Positions 21,763 to 31,585 are shown, numbered from the stretch's first letter. The stretch: 54,497 nt of DNA from DATCLS01 sp036563805 (GCA_036563805.1 DATCLS010000073.1:1-54497), one strand, 5' to 3'. A program made the numbers and translations. Notes: generated by a model not told the origin, from the letters alone.

Positions 21763-22899
21763 TCAGGCCGCGTGGGAGGCCGTCCAGGCGAGCAGGTCGT
21801 CGGCGCTCGACGTGTTGACGATCCGCTCGGCCGGGATCCCGGCCCGGGCCGCCTTGTCGCACCCGTAGGCCTGCCACTCGAGCTGGCCGGGGGCGTGGGC
21901 GTCGGTGTCGATGGTGAACCGCAGGCCCCAGTCGATGGCCAGGTCCAGCAGGTCCTCGGGTGGGTCCTGACGCTCGGGCCGGCAGTTGATCTCCAGCGCC
22001 GTGTCGAACTGGGCGCAGGCTGCGAACACGATCTCGGCGTCGAACTGGGCGGGGGGCCGGCCGCCGGCCGCCCCCGGCCCCGACCGGCCGGCGGGCAGGC
22101 GGGGCGCGCTGCGCCGGCCGTTGACGGCGCCGCCGAACCGCAGCGCCGCCGGCAGCTTGCGGCCCGTGCAGTGCCCGAGCACGTCGACGTGCGGGCTGGC
22201 CACGGCGGTGACCATGCGCCGGGTCATCTCGGTGCGCTCCATGCGCAGCTTCGAGTGCACGCTCGCCACCACCAGGTCGAGCTCGGCCAGCAGCTCCTCG
22301 GACTGGTCGAGCGACCCGTCGGGGAGGATGTCGACCTCGATGCCGGTCAGGATGCGGAACGGCGCCAGCCGCTCGTTGAGCTCGCGCACCTCGTCGAGCT
22401 GGGCCCGCAGCCGGTCGGCGGTCAACCCGTGGGCGACGGTCAGCCGAGGCGAGTGGTCGGTGAGGACCATGTACTCGTGGCCGAGCGCCATGGCCGCCCG
22501 GGCCATGGCCTCGATCGACGCCCCGCCGTCCGACCACGTCGAGTGCAGGTGGCAGTCGCCCCGCAGCGCGGCCCGCAGCTCGGCGCCCTCGCCCGGGTCG
22601 ATGACCGTGTCCTCCTCCAGCACGGTCAGGTACTCGGGCACCTCGCCCGCCAGGGCGGCGCTGATGATGCCGGCGGTCTTGGGGCCGATGCCCGGCACCT
22701 CGGTGAGCGTGCCGGCCGCGTCCCGCCGCCGGAGCTCGTCGTCCCCCATGGCCCGGACGGCGTCGCGGGCCCGGGCGTAGGCGCGGACCTTCTGGCCGTC
22801 GGCCAGCGCCCGGTCGAGCAGGTAGATCACCCGGTCGAGGGCATCGGCGGGATGGAGGGGTGCCGCGCTCGCGGCAGGGGCGGAGCTGGCACGGGTCAT
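21763..22899 (-). CDS. PHP-domain phosphoesterase with N-terminal HhH (PolX C-terminal-like)
   Basis: 378 residues. Residues 18-95 are a helix-hairpin-helix region (VPGIGPKTAG at 68-77) like the polymerase X fingers. From H117 a complete PHP metal site follows: CHLHSTWSDG, VLTDHS, GIEVDIL, ASVHS, DVLGHC and DTDAHAP. The polymerase palm is missing, so this is a PHP nuclease or phosphatase rather than a DNA polymerase. It carries a 25-residue Gly/Arg/Pro insertion (GRRSAPRLPAGRSGPG) between PHP motifs. A TACGGT box 9 nt before the ATG suggests a leaderless start. It leads the operon with the queuosine-salvage gene. Confidence 0.85.
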   Translation of the reverse strand: MTRASSAPAASAAPLHPADALDRVIYLLDRALADGQKVRAYARARDAVRAMGDDELRRRDAAGTLTEVPGIGPKTAGIISAALAGEVPEYLTVLEEDTVIDPGEGAELRAALRGDCHLHSTWSDGGASIEAMARAAMALGHEYMVLTDHSPRLTVAHGLTADRLRAQLDEVRELNERLAPFRILTGIEVDILPDGSLDQSEELLAELDLVVASVHSKLRMERTEMTRRMVTAVASPHVDVLGHCTGRKLPAALRFGGAVNGRRSAPRLPAGRSGPGAAGGRPPAQFDAEIVFAACAQFDTALEINCRPERQDPPEDLLDLAIDWGLRFTIDTDAHAPGQLEWQAYGCDKAARAGIPAERIVNTSSADDLLAWTASHAA

Positions 22900-22908
22900 A
22901 GCCCGCTC

Positions 22909-22914
22909 ACCGTA
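22909..22914 (-). promoter_or_regulatory. -10 box of the PHP gene
   Basis: TACGGT on the minus strand, 9 nt before the ATG at 22899. Confidence 0.5.
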
Positions 22915-22953
22915 TCCGTCCCCGCCGGGGATCGGGCCCGCGACCGCGCTCGG

Positions 22954-22959
22954 TACCGT
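22954..22959 (+). promoter_or_regulatory. -10 box of ychF
   Basis: TACCGT, 7 nt before the ATG at 22967. An in-frame GTG 9 nt earlier would overlap the box itself and is rejected. Confidence 0.55.
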
Positions 22960-22966
22960 GGGGCCG

Positions 22967-24043
22967 ATGGAACGGTTCGGATTCGTCGGCCTGCCCAACG
23001 CCGGCAAGTCGTCGCTGTACAACGCGCTGGCGGGAGGCGGCGCGCTGGCCGCCCCGTACGCTTTCGCCACGCGCGACCCCAACGTCGGCGTGGCCAAGGT
23101 CCCCGACCACCGCCTCGACGCGCTGGCCGAGATGTCGGCCAGCCGCAACGTGGTGCCGGCCGCGGTCCAGTTCGTCGACATCGGCGGCCTGGTCGAGGGG
23201 GCGAGCAAGGGCGAGGGCCTCGGGAACCGGTTCCTGGCCAACATCCGCGAGGTCGACGCGGTGGTCTACGTGCTGCGGGCGTTCGCCGACGGCGAGGTGC
23301 CGGGTCCGTCCGACCCGCTCGAGCACCTGCGCATCGTCGAGCTCGAGCTGACGCTGGCCGACCTCGAGTCGGTCGAGAGCCAGATCGCCAAGCGCCGCAA
23401 GGCGGCCAAGGCCGACCGCTCGCTGGCCGCCGAGGTGGCGGCGCTCGACGCCGCCCAGGCGGCGCTGGCCGAGGGCACGCCCCTGTACCGCAGCGACCTC
23501 GACGCCGAGACCCGCGAGCTGCTCAAGCCCTGGTTCCTGCTGACCAACCGGCCGGTGCTGGCGGTGGTCAACGTCGGCGAGGACCAGCTCGACGACCTGG
23601 CGTCGGCGGTCGCCCCGGTGGAGGCCGAGCTGGGCGGGAAGGCCGAGGTCATCGGCATGTGCGTCCAGCTCGAGGCCGAGGCCGCCCAGCTCGACGCCCA
23701 GGACCGGGCCGAGATGCTCGAGGCCCTCGGGCTGGGCGACGGCGCCCTGCCCCGGTTCGTGCGGGCCGCCTATCACCTGCTCGGCCTGCGCACGTTCTTC
23801 ACCACCGGCGAGAAGGAGACCCGGGCCTGGACGTTCCGGGCCGGGTGGAAGGCGCCCCGGTGCGCCGGCGTCATCCACACCGACTTCGAGCGCGGGTTCA
23901 TCCGGGCCGAGGTCATCGATTGGCAGGAGCTCGTCGAGATCGGCTCGTGGTCCAAGGCCCGTGAGGTGGGCAAGCTGCGCGTCGAAGGGAAGGATTACGA
24001 GGTCGCCGACGGCGACGTCATCGAGTTCCGCTTCAACGTCTAG
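22967..24043 (+). CDS. ychF: YchF/OLA1 P-loop ATPase
   Basis: 358 residues. The Walker A G8-LPNAGKSS lies at the very N-terminus and the G3 motif FVDIGGLVEGASKGEGLGNRFL follows. The G4 position reads TNRPVLAVVN instead of NKxD, the change that makes this family prefer ATP. A coiled insertion (LADLESVESQIAKRRKAAK) and a C-terminal TGS domain (ETRAWTFRAGWKAPRCAGVIHTDFERGFI) complete it. It binds the ribosome and takes part in translation and stress responses. It heads an operon with the DUF192 and rsmI genes. Confidence 0.95.
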   Translation: MERFGFVGLPNAGKSSLYNALAGGGALAAPYAFATRDPNVGVAKVPDHRLDALAEMSASRNVVPAAVQFVDIGGLVEGASKGEGLGNRFLANIREVDAVVYVLRAFADGEVPGPSDPLEHLRIVELELTLADLESVESQIAKRRKAAKADRSLAAEVAALDAAQAALAEGTPLYRSDLDAETRELLKPWFLLTNRPVLAVVNVGEDQLDDLASAVAPVEAELGGKAEVIGMCVQLEAEAAQLDAQDRAEMLEALGLGDGALPRFVRAAYHLLGLRTFFTTGEKETRAWTFRAGWKAPRCAGVIHTDFERGFIRAEVIDWQELVEIGSWSKAREVGKLRVEGKDYEVADGDVIEFRFNV

Positions 24044-24056
24044 GGGGACCCGGCGG

Positions 24057-24437
24057 GTGGCGTGGTTGCTGCGAGACGGTGAGGTCCTGGCGAGCGCCGA
24101 GATCGCCCGTACCCGCCGGGCGCGCACGCGAGGCCTCCTGGGCCGCGACCGCCTCGAGGGGGCGCTCGTCATCCGGCCCTGCCGGTCGGTGCACACGATC
24201 GGCATGCGGTTCCCGGTCGACGTGGCGTTCTGCGACGAGGACATGACCGTCGTGCGGGTCGTCCGCCTGGCCCGGTTCCGGGTGGCCCGGCCCGTGTGGC
24301 GGGCGAGGACCGTGGTCGAGGCCGAGGCCGGCTCCTTCGCCCGCTGGAACCTGAGGCCGGGGGACAAGCTCGAGGTCAAGGGCGAGGAGGTCGACGACCA
24401 GGGCGACGCCGATCACGACCCGGCCGGCGGGGCGTAG
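24057..24437 (+). CDS. DUF192 protein
   Basis: 126 residues starting with GTG at 24057. GGGGG after the ychF stop serves as ribosome binding site. DUF192 landmarks are RTRRARTRGLLGRDRLEGALVIRPCRSVHTIGMRFPVDVAF and the end VVEAEAGSFARWNLRPGDKLE. These proteins form a small beta-barrel. Some are exported, but this one has no signal peptide. Its function is unknown. It sits 13 bp after ychF and abuts rsmI, so it is read as part of the operon. Confidence 0.82.
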   Translation: MAWLLRDGEVLASAEIARTRRARTRGLLGRDRLEGALVIRPCRSVHTIGMRFPVDVAFCDEDMTVVRVVRLARFRVARPVWRARTVVEAEAGSFARWNLRPGDKLEVKGEEVDDQGDADHDPAGGA

Positions 24438-25274
<837 letters not shown>

Positions 25275-25290
25275 CCCGCCGCCCCCTGTC

Positions 25291-25315
25291 CGGCCCCGGT
25301 CGCGTGACGGGGCCG
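25291..25315 (+). terminator. terminator hairpin of the ychF-DUF192-rsmI operon
   Basis: CGGCCCCG (25291-25298) and CGGGGCCG (25308-25315) form a perfect 8-bp stem with a 9-nt loop between convergent genes. No U-tract. Confidence 0.55.
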
Positions 25316-25392
25316 CCGGGCCGGGCCTTCTGTCCTGTCCGCCCTGCCCAGCTCTCGGACCCGGGCCCCGCCGCGGCGGCCAGGCGGGTGTG

Positions 25393-28300
25393 TCAGCGCC
25401 CGGGCTGGTCGTCCGGGTTCTCGTTGCGGGCGGCGTCGAGCCCGCGCTGGACGCCGGCCTGGAAGTTGGACAGGAAGCTGTAGACGTCGTCCGCCGGGGT
25501 GGGCGGGCCCTGCTCGAGGTTGCCGGACGAGCGGCGGAGGCCGAGCGGGCGGGCCGTCGGCAGGTTGGCGCCCCGCACCCGGCGGGCCAGGCCGGCGGCC
25601 GTGGTGCCGCCGCTGTCGGGCGACCGGCGGGGCGTCGTGGGGGTGCCCCGCGGCGGCGTGACCTCGTACTTGGGCGTCGAGATCGTCCCGGGCGACGGTG
25701 AGGACGGCCCGGACGGCCCGGACGCGTCGCCGGGACCGCCGTCGCTGGCACGGGTGGCCGGCGAGCCGAACGGCGCGGTGGGTGACGCGTCGCCGGAGCC
25801 GCCGGCGTCGCCGGGGCCGGGCGTGGCGGCCGGGGTCCCGAACGGCGACGTGTTCCGGCCCTGGGCCCGCCGCTTGTCGAACGTGGGCAGCGCCGCCAAG
25901 GCGTCGAACACCCGGCGCCCGGCCTGCTCCCGGGCCGCCGGTTCGCTCGACGGGGACGAGCCGGCGGCGCCGCCCCCGGGCCCGGACGGCGCCGGGCCGC
26001 CGGTGCCGCCCGCCCCGGTGGGGCCGGGCGACCACGCGGCCGGCGGGACGCCGCCGGGCTGTGATCCCGGGCCGGTGCCCGGGCTGGCGGCCGCCCACGG
26101 GGCGGTCGCGCCCTGGCCCGGGAACGCGCCGGGACCCGCCGGCGCCCCCGGGCCCACCGGCCCTCCGAAACCTCCCAGGCCACCGGGACCGGCCGGCCCG
26201 CCGGGGCCGCCGAGGTCCCCGGAACCACCGGTCGCGCCGGACCCGCCGGACCCGCCCGGCGGCGCCCAGGCCTGGCCGGCGGCACCGGCCGCCGCGGCCC
26301 ACGGCGTCGACGTACCGGTCGGCCGCGCCGTCTCGCCGCCGGAGGCCGAGCCCGACCCCCGCCCGTTGCCGTTCCCGGCGGTGCCGTTCCCGGTGGCGTT
26401 GCCGCGCCATGCCCCGTCGCCGCCGGCGCCCCCGGCCTCCGCCCGGTCGCCGCCGGCCGCGGCCCCGACGGTCGCCAGGGCCGGCACCGGGGTCTGCGCC
26501 GTGGGTCGGCCGCCGGCCGCGGCCGCCGCCCCGGCCGTCGGGGCGCCGACGCCGGCGCCCTGGTCGCGGACGAGGAGCGTCTCGGGCAGGACGACGGTGG
26601 CGGTGATCCCCCCGCCGCCGATCCCGGCGACGGGCGAGCTCTGCAGCCGCACCTCGATGTTGTGGCGGGCGGCCAGGTTGCCGGTCACGTAGTGGCCCAG
26701 GTACTTCGAGGGGGCCACCGTGAACGCCTCGCTGCCCGACAGCCGGCGGTTGGCGGCCTCGATCTCCGCGGGCTCCATGCCCAGGCCCTGGTCGATGACG
26801 GCCAGCACGTAGCCGGAGCCCTGCGACCGGCCCCGCACCTCGACGTTCTGGTCGGGCGGCGAGAACGTGACCGCGTTCTCCATGAGCTCGGCCAGCAGGT
26901 GGGCGAGGTCGGCGGCGGCGGAGCCGACGATCGTGGCCGGCTCGACGGCGGCGACGGTGACGCGCTGGTAGTCCTCGATCTCGCTGAGGGCGGCTCGGAT
27001 GACGTCGGTGAGCCGCACGGGCGCCGCCCACTTCCGCGGCGGCTCGATGCCGGCCAGCACCAGCAGCGACTCGGCGTTGCGGCGCATGCGGGTGGCCAGG
27101 TGGTCGAGCCGGAACAGCGAGGCCAGGACGTCGGGGTCGGTCTCGTTGCGCTCGAGCTCGGTGATGAAGTCGAGCTGCCGGCTGAGCAGGTTCTGGTTGC
27201 GCCGGCCGAGGTTGACGAACGAGTCGGCGATGTTGCGGCGCAGCACGGCCTGCTCGACGGCCAGGTCGAGGGCCGACTGCTGCACGGTGTTGAGGGCGTC
27301 GGCGACGTCCGCCACCTCGTCGCGGGTGTTGATGCGGATCGGCGTCATCTCGGGCACCGTGACGTCCTCGCCGAGGGGTGTCTCGAGGATGTCGAGCACG
27401 GCGCCGGGCAGGTGCTCGTGGGCCATGGCGGTGGCCTGCCGCGTCAGCGACCGCAGCGGCCGGGTGATCGACATGGACACGAGCAGCGTCATGACCCCGC
27501 CGAGCAGCAGGATGACGACGCCGAAGACCAGGAAGAGCTGCTCGGTGCGCTGGGCGTCGTCCTTGAGGGCGTCGGCCTCCCTCTCCAGCTCGGAGGTGAC
27601 GGCCCGGAGGAGGTCGTCGTAGCCGAAGGCCTCGCGGTCGCCGGCGTTGCCGAGCAGCGTCCCCATGTCGACGACGCCGGTCTCGAGCGCGCTCTCGACG
27701 GCTGCCGGGAAGCGCTGAGTGTGCTCGGCGGCGAACAGCCGCTCGACGTACTCGCGGTAGACGCCGACGCCGTTCTCGCGGATCGACGCCTCGTTGCGCC
27801 GGAGCTGGCTGAGCAGCTCGGCGGCGCGGGTGATCTCGCCCGGCGTGTTGAGCCCGTCGCGGTCGCCGGCGACGGCGGACATCACGAGCGTGCGCGTCAG
27901 CACCGCCACGGTGTCGGAGTTGCGGGTGGTCAGGTTGACGAGCGCCGCCCCCCGCCGGAGCACCAGGTCGTTGACGGCCAGCGACACCTGCCGGTTGGCG
28001 TCGAACAGCTCGGTGATGAGTTGGCTGTAGCCGTCGAAGACCTCCTGCATCAGCTCGGCGTTGTTGAAGTCGCGCGGCCCGGTGTACGCGTCGACCCGGG
28101 CCCGCAGCTCGGCCAGCCCGTCCATGGCGGCGATGGCCGGCTCGTAGGCCGCCTGGACCTGGTCGTTGGCGCCGGCGACGACCTCGCGGAACTGCTCGAG
28201 CGCCTCGTCGGTCGCGGGCCGGGCGTCGAGGTAGGCACCCACCTCGATGTTGACCATCGCCTCGCTGCCGGACAGGTGGGCGGCCGTGTGGTTGCGCTCG

Positions 28301-28539
28301 TCCTTGAGCCGGTCGATGACGCTGCCCGGACCGGTGGCCGACAGGGCGAGGTCGGCCTGCTCGTTGGCGTCGCGGGCGTCGGCGCGGGTCTGCACCACCT
28401 TGGTGACGGCGACGAACGCCAGCGCCGCCATCGGGACCGCCAAGGCGGCGGCCAACTTGAACCGGATGGGAAAGCGACGGCCCGGACCCCGATCCGTCCG
28501 TACCGCATCCCCAGGGATCTGCTCCCCGTGGCGGACCAC
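25393..28539 (-). CDS. nitrate/nitrite-sensing (NIT) domain histidine kinase-like protein, conservon CvnA type
   Basis: 1048 residues. TM1 is at about 27-47 and a NIT-type sensory domain fills about 55-320 (LKDERNHTAAHLSG, NAELMQEVFDGYSQLI, LTTRNSDTVAVLTRTLVMSAVAGDRDGLN). TM2 is at about 335-358, followed by a HAMP domain. A DHp-like segment reads RRNQNLLSRQLDFITELERNETD then LDHLATRMRRNAESLLVLAG, and a HATPase_c domain has the N-box ELMENAVTFSPP and DQGLGMEP. A tail of about 380 residues rich in Gly, Pro and Ala follows, partly collagen-like. The protein closes with SFLSNFQAGVQRGLDAAR, like the conserved end of Streptomyces CvnA proteins. The usual partners (roadblock CvnB, DUF742 CvnC, GTPase CvnD) are absent here, so this is an orphan. 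Confidence 0.88.
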   Translation of the reverse strand: MVRHGEQIPGDAVRTDRGPGRRFPIRFKLAAALAVPMAALAFVAVTKVVQTRADARDANEQADLALSATGPGSVIDRLKDERNHTAAHLSGSEAMVNIEVGAYLDARPATDEALEQFREVVAGANDQVQAAYEPAIAAMDGLAELRARVDAYTGPRDFNNAELMQEVFDGYSQLITELFDANRQVSLAVNDLVLRRGAALVNLTTRNSDTVAVLTRTLVMSAVAGDRDGLNTPGEITRAAELLSQLRRNEASIRENGVGVYREYVERLFAAEHTQRFPAAVESALETGVVDMGTLLGNAGDREAFGYDDLLRAVTSELEREADALKDDAQRTEQLFLVFGVVILLLGGVMTLLVSMSITRPLRSLTRQATAMAHEHLPGAVLDILETPLGEDVTVPEMTPIRINTRDEVADVADALNTVQQSALDLAVEQAVLRRNIADSFVNLGRRNQNLLSRQLDFITELERNETDPDVLASLFRLDHLATRMRRNAESLLVLAGIEPPRKWAAPVRLTDVIRAALSEIEDYQRVTVAAVEPATIVGSAAADLAHLLAELMENAVTFSPPDQNVEVRGRSQGSGYVLAVIDQGLGMEPAEIEAANRRLSGSEAFTVAPSKYLGHYVTGNLAARHNIEVRLQSSPVAGIGGGGITATVVLPETLLVRDQGAGVGAPTAGAAAAAGGRPTAQTPVPALATVGAAAGGDRAEAGGAGGDGAWRGNATGNGTAGNGNGRGSGSASGGETARPTGTSTPWAAAAGAAGQAWAPPGGSGGSGATGGSGDLGGPGGPAGPGGLGGFGGPVGPGAPAGPGAFPGQGATAPWAAASPGTGPGSQPGGVPPAAWSPGPTGAGGTGGPAPSGPGGGAAGSSPSSEPAAREQAGRRVFDALAALPTFDKRRAQGRNTSPFGTPAATPGPGDAGGSGDASPTAPFGSPATRASDGGPGDASGPSGPSSPSPGTISTPKYEVTPPRGTPTTPRRSPDSGGTTAAGLARRVRGANLPTARPLGLRRSSGNLEQGPPTPADDVYSFLSNFQAGVQRGLDAARNENPDDQPGR

Positions 28540-28706
28540 TCCGTCCCTACCCCCGTCTGCGGCCGCGTCCCAGCAGCTCCCGAGGCCGCGTCAACGGGAG
28601 CCTGCGTCCCTACAGATTCGTGTTCGTCTTGGTGCCCCGAACGCCGGTGGGCCGGCAGCGTGGCCGAACCGGCGTCCCAATTACGAGAACGGGAGACTAG
28701 GCGGTC

Positions 28707-28726
28707 CGCGTTGCACTCGCAACGCG
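28707..28726 (-). terminator. hairpin downstream of galT
   Basis: CGCGTTGC-ACTC-GCAACGCG: a perfect 8-bp stem with a 4-nt loop, 59 nt after the galT stop. The rest of 28540-28784, upstream of the kinase, shows no gene or clear promoter. Confidence 0.5.
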
Positions 28727-28784
28727 ATCGCAATGTGCCGACAGGGCCGACGGCGGGCCGTGCCGCCGGGGACGCGGTCGGCCG

Positions 28785-29759
28785 TCAGCCGGCTGCCGTG
28801 AGCTGCTGAGCGGCCGCCTCGGGCGGCAGGATGTTGATCATCACGCCGGTGCCCTGCTCGAAGCCCGGCACGCTGGTGACCCGGGGCAGCACGTGGACGT
28901 GCCAGTGGAACGGCCCGGCGTGCCGGTGGGGCGCCGTGTGGAACACGAGGTTGTAGGCGGTCTCGCCCAGCGCCGCCCGCAGCCGGACCAGGGCGGTCCG
29001 CACCGCCCGACCCACCGCGGCCACGTCCTGTGGCTCGGCGTCGGTGATGTGGACGTCGTGGTGCCGGGGGACGACCAGCATCTCGTACGGGCTGCCCGAC
29101 CAGAACGGGCAGAACACGAGCACGCGCTCGTCCGCGTGGACGATCCGGTGCCTGGCGGCCGCCTCGGCCTCGACGGTCGTGCACAGCAGGCACGAGCCCT
29201 CGAAGCGGCGGAACCCGGCCTCCTCGTCGGCGATCTCACCGGGGACGAACGGGATGCCGAGGAGCTGGCCGTGGGGGTGCTCGACGCTGGCCCCAGCCGC
29301 CCGCCCGTGGTTGACGATCATCTGCGTGTAACGGATCGACGGGCGGTGCAGGTGGTCCTCGAAGCGGTCACGGATGGCCGCCATGCTGACGCCGACCTGG
29401 GCGTCGTCGAGGTCGGCCCAGCCCGCGTGGTGGTCGGGCGTGTAGACGAGCACCTCGTGGGTGCCGCTGGCGGCGGCCTCCGTGAACACGGGGCCGAGGT
29501 TGTGGACGTGCAGCGGGGAGCTGCCCTCGAACGCCGGGTAGAGGTTGGGGACCACGCGCACCACCCACTTACCGTGGCGGTCGTAGGTCTCGAGAGCCGG
29601 CAGCGTCGCCTCTTCGTTGCCGGGGCAGAACGGACAGGGCTTGATCGGCTCGGCCTCGAGCTCGATCTGGCCGGACACGATCTGGCCCGGACGTCCCGAC
29701 CGAAGGGGCGAGATGGCCACCCACCGGCCGGTCAGGGGGTTGAGGCGTAGCTGGCTCAC
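28785..29759 (-). CDS. galT: galactose-1-phosphate uridylyltransferase
   Basis: 324 residues from GTG 29759. Zinc ligands C42 and C45 in KPCPFCPGNE, PNLYPAFEG, and the nucleophile H163 in VEHPHGQLLGIPF mark the HIT-superfamily uridylyltransferase. The C-terminal half repeats the fold (FHTAPHRHAGPFHWHVHVLPR). It exchanges UMP between UDP-glucose and galactose-1-phosphate (Leloir pathway). Some actinomycete relatives instead act as other sugar-phosphate nucleotidylyltransferases. No galK or galE is adjacent. A methyltransferase gene ends 38 bp upstream on the same strand. Confidence 0.9.
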   Translation of the reverse strand: MSQLRLNPLTGRWVAISPLRSGRPGQIVSGQIELEAEPIKPCPFCPGNEEATLPALETYDRHGKWVVRVVPNLYPAFEGSSPLHVHNLGPVFTEAAASGTHEVLVYTPDHHAGWADLDDAQVGVSMAAIRDRFEDHLHRPSIRYTQMIVNHGRAAGASVEHPHGQLLGIPFVPGEIADEEAGFRRFEGSCLLCTTVEAEAAARHRIVHADERVLVFCPFWSGSPYEMLVVPRHHDVHITDAEPQDVAAVGRAVRTALVRLRAALGETAYNLVFHTAPHRHAGPFHWHVHVLPRVTSVPGFEQGTGVMINILPPEAAAQQLTAAG

Positions 29760-29797
29760 AGCGTCACACTCGGTTTGTGGATGCCTGCCACGGCTCC

Positions 29798-30562
29798 TCA
29801 ACGTAGTGCGTACGTGGAGACGTGCGATGACGCATTCGAAGTGAACGCTTCGCCGCGCCACGTGGAGACCCGTTCGACCAGGTGGAGGCCCGCCTCCGCC
29901 GCCAGCTCGTCGAGGGTCTCGGGCGCGGCGTAGTGCAGGACCGACGGCCGGAGCCGGACGCCGCCGTCGCGCAGCTGGACGTGCTGGCCGACGATCGTGC
30001 GGGTGGCGGGGTCGACGCGGCTCACCATCAGCACGACCTCGTCGAGCGCGATGCGCTTGACCTCGACCGCGTCGCGGGGCTCGTCGTCGCCGCCGTCGTG
30101 GGGCACGAAGGCCTCGAGCACCAGCCGCCCGTCGGGTGCCAGCCGCTCGGCCACCCGGGCCAGGCAGCGCCGCTGGGCGTCGGTCGAGGTCAGGTTGAAG
30201 AACGTGTTGAAGGCGCACAGGACGACCGCGAACGGCGGCGCCCCGGGCAGGTCGAGCTCGGCCATGTCGCCCACCACCGCGTGGACGCGGTCGCCGCCGG
30301 GCCGGGCCCGCAGCCGGGCGACCATGGCGGCCGAGGCGTCGATCGCCCAGGTCTCGATGCCGCGGGCGGCCAGGGGGACGGCCAGGCGGCCGCTGCCGCA
30401 GCCCAGCTCGAGGACGGGACCGGCGGTGCCGTCGGGGCGCCCGGTCCCGGCCAGCTCCGCCACGCGGGCGACGGCGGCCTCGGTGTCGAAGGCGTCCTCG
30501 TACCACTCGTCGTACACGTCGGCGAAGCGGTCGCCGTAGGTGCTCGGGCCGTACCCGTCCAC
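29798..30562 (-). CDS. class I SAM-dependent methyltransferase
   Basis: 254 residues. Motif I is VLELGCGSGRLAVPLAARG, the acidic end of strand 2 is AIDAS and motif II is VVGDMAELDLPGAPPFAVVLCAFNTFFNL. The N-terminal FADVYDEWYEDAF helix is typical of the small-molecule Methyltransf_25/11 type. The substrate is unknown. The GTG at 30562 is 6 nt from a weak CAACAT box. It is divergent from a membrane protein, with only 21 bp between the starts, and probably cotranscribed with galT. Confidence 0.8.
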   Translation of the reverse strand: MDGYGPSTYGDRFADVYDEWYEDAFDTEAAVARVAELAGTGRPDGTAGPVLELGCGSGRLAVPLAARGIETWAIDASAAMVARLRARPGGDRVHAVVGDMAELDLPGAPPFAVVLCAFNTFFNLTSTDAQRRCLARVAERLAPDGRLVLEAFVPHDGGDDEPRDAVEVKRIALDEVVLMVSRVDPATRTIVGQHVQLRDGGVRLRPSVLHYAAPETLDELAAEAGLHLVERVSTWRGEAFTSNASSHVSTYALR

Positions 30563-30583
30563 GCGCCGATGTTGCCATGGGCG

Positions 30584-31585
30584 ATGATGACCGCCGTGAC
30601 GGACGACCCCCGCCGCGGCGCCTGGGCGATGCCTGGGTCCGCGGCCGAGCAGGACGACGCCGCGCCCCCGGTCGTGGCGGCCGCGCCCGACCCGGGCGCC
30701 GGCGACGCCGCGTCGGCACCGGCCGGGCCGGCGTCGGGCGCGGGGGCCGGCGCCGAGAGCGTCCCCCGGGTCGCCCTGCGCCCCATGACCGTGGCCGACG
30801 TCCTCGACGGCGGCTTCGCGGTCATCAAGGCCCGGCCCCGCAAGATCCTGGGCTTCGCCGCCGGCTTCGTCGTGCCGGTGCAGCTGCTCGGCGCCTTCCT
30901 GCAGCGGCGCGTACTCGACGACACCGACAGCCAGGCCCTGATCACCGGCGACTTCGGCGCGCTGGCGAGCGGGGCGACCGACGGCGGCGACCTCCTCCTC
31001 GCCGTCCTGGTGGGCCTGCTCCCGTCGCTCGCCCTGGTGTGCGTGGCCGCCGGCCTGGCCCACCTGGTGGCGGGGTGGGTCGTGGGACGCGACGCCCCGG
31101 TCCGGGAGATGCTCGGCGTGGTTGGGCGCCGGTGGTGGCCCCTGCTGGCGACGTTCGTGGTCGTCCACCTGGCCGAGGCCGGCGGAGCCATCGCCTGCTA
31201 CATCGGGATCCTCTTCGTCATGCCGCTGTTCGTCGTCGTCGCCCCGGTCATCGGGGCCGAGGAGGCGACGACGGTCCAGGCGCTGAGCCGGGCCACGCGC
31301 TTGGTACGGACGCGCTACTTCCCGGTGATGGGCGTGGCCGTGCTCATGGGCATCGTCAGCATCGTGCTCGGCTACGCGCTGGCGTCGGTGCCGCAGGTCG
31401 CGGCCCTGGCCATCGGCGCCGAGTCCGGCTGGCCGCTCCTGGCCCTGGCCGGCATCCTGAGCGAGGTCGTGACGACGCCGTTCGTCGCCGCCGGCACCGT
31501 GCTGCTCTACCTCGACCTCCGGGTGCGCAACGAGGGCCTCGACATCGAGATCGCCGCCCGCCAGCTGCTCGACCTCCCCCGATAG
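30584..31585 (+). CDS. integral membrane protein (glycerophosphoryl-diester-phosphodiesterase membrane-domain-like)
   Basis: 333 residues. A disordered Ala/Pro/Gly N-terminus (about 1-60) leads to MTVADVLDGGFAVIKARPRKILGFAAG, the conserved opening of a family of six-helix actinobacterial membrane proteins usually called hypothetical or GDPD-membrane-domain-like. Further helices are LLLAVLVGLLPSLALVCVAAGL, LLATFVVVHLAEAGGAIACYI, LFVVVAPVIGAEE, MGVAVLMGIVSIVLGYAL and LLALAGILSEVVTTPF. Its position just before DUF4129-DUF4350-MoxR-DUF58 is conserved in many relatives. The start is uncertain: ATG at 30569, 30584 or 30587. Its TAG stop overlaps the left arm of the inverted repeat that follows. Confidence 0.72.
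   Translation: MMTAVTDDPRRGAWAMPGSAAEQDDAAPPVVAAAPDPGAGDAASAPAGPASGAGAGAESVPRVALRPMTVADVLDGGFAVIKARPRKILGFAAGFVVPVQLLGAFLQRRVLDDTDSQALITGDFGALASGATDGGDLLLAVLVGLLPSLALVCVAAGLAHLVAGWVVGRDAPVREMLGVVGRRWWPLLATFVVVHLAEAGGAIACYIGILFVMPLFVVVAPVIGAEEATTVQALSRATRLVRTRYFPVMGVAVLMGIVSIVLGYALASVPQVAALAIGAESGWPLLALAGILSEVVTTPFVAAGTVLLYLDLRVRNEGLDIEIAARQLLDLPR

Noticed and set aside
25499..26692. A proline-rich plus-strand frame of almost 400 codons
   Set aside because: It is the complement of the Gly/Pro-coding tail of the NIT kinase. It has no ribosome binding site or promoter and the codon pattern fits the minus strand.
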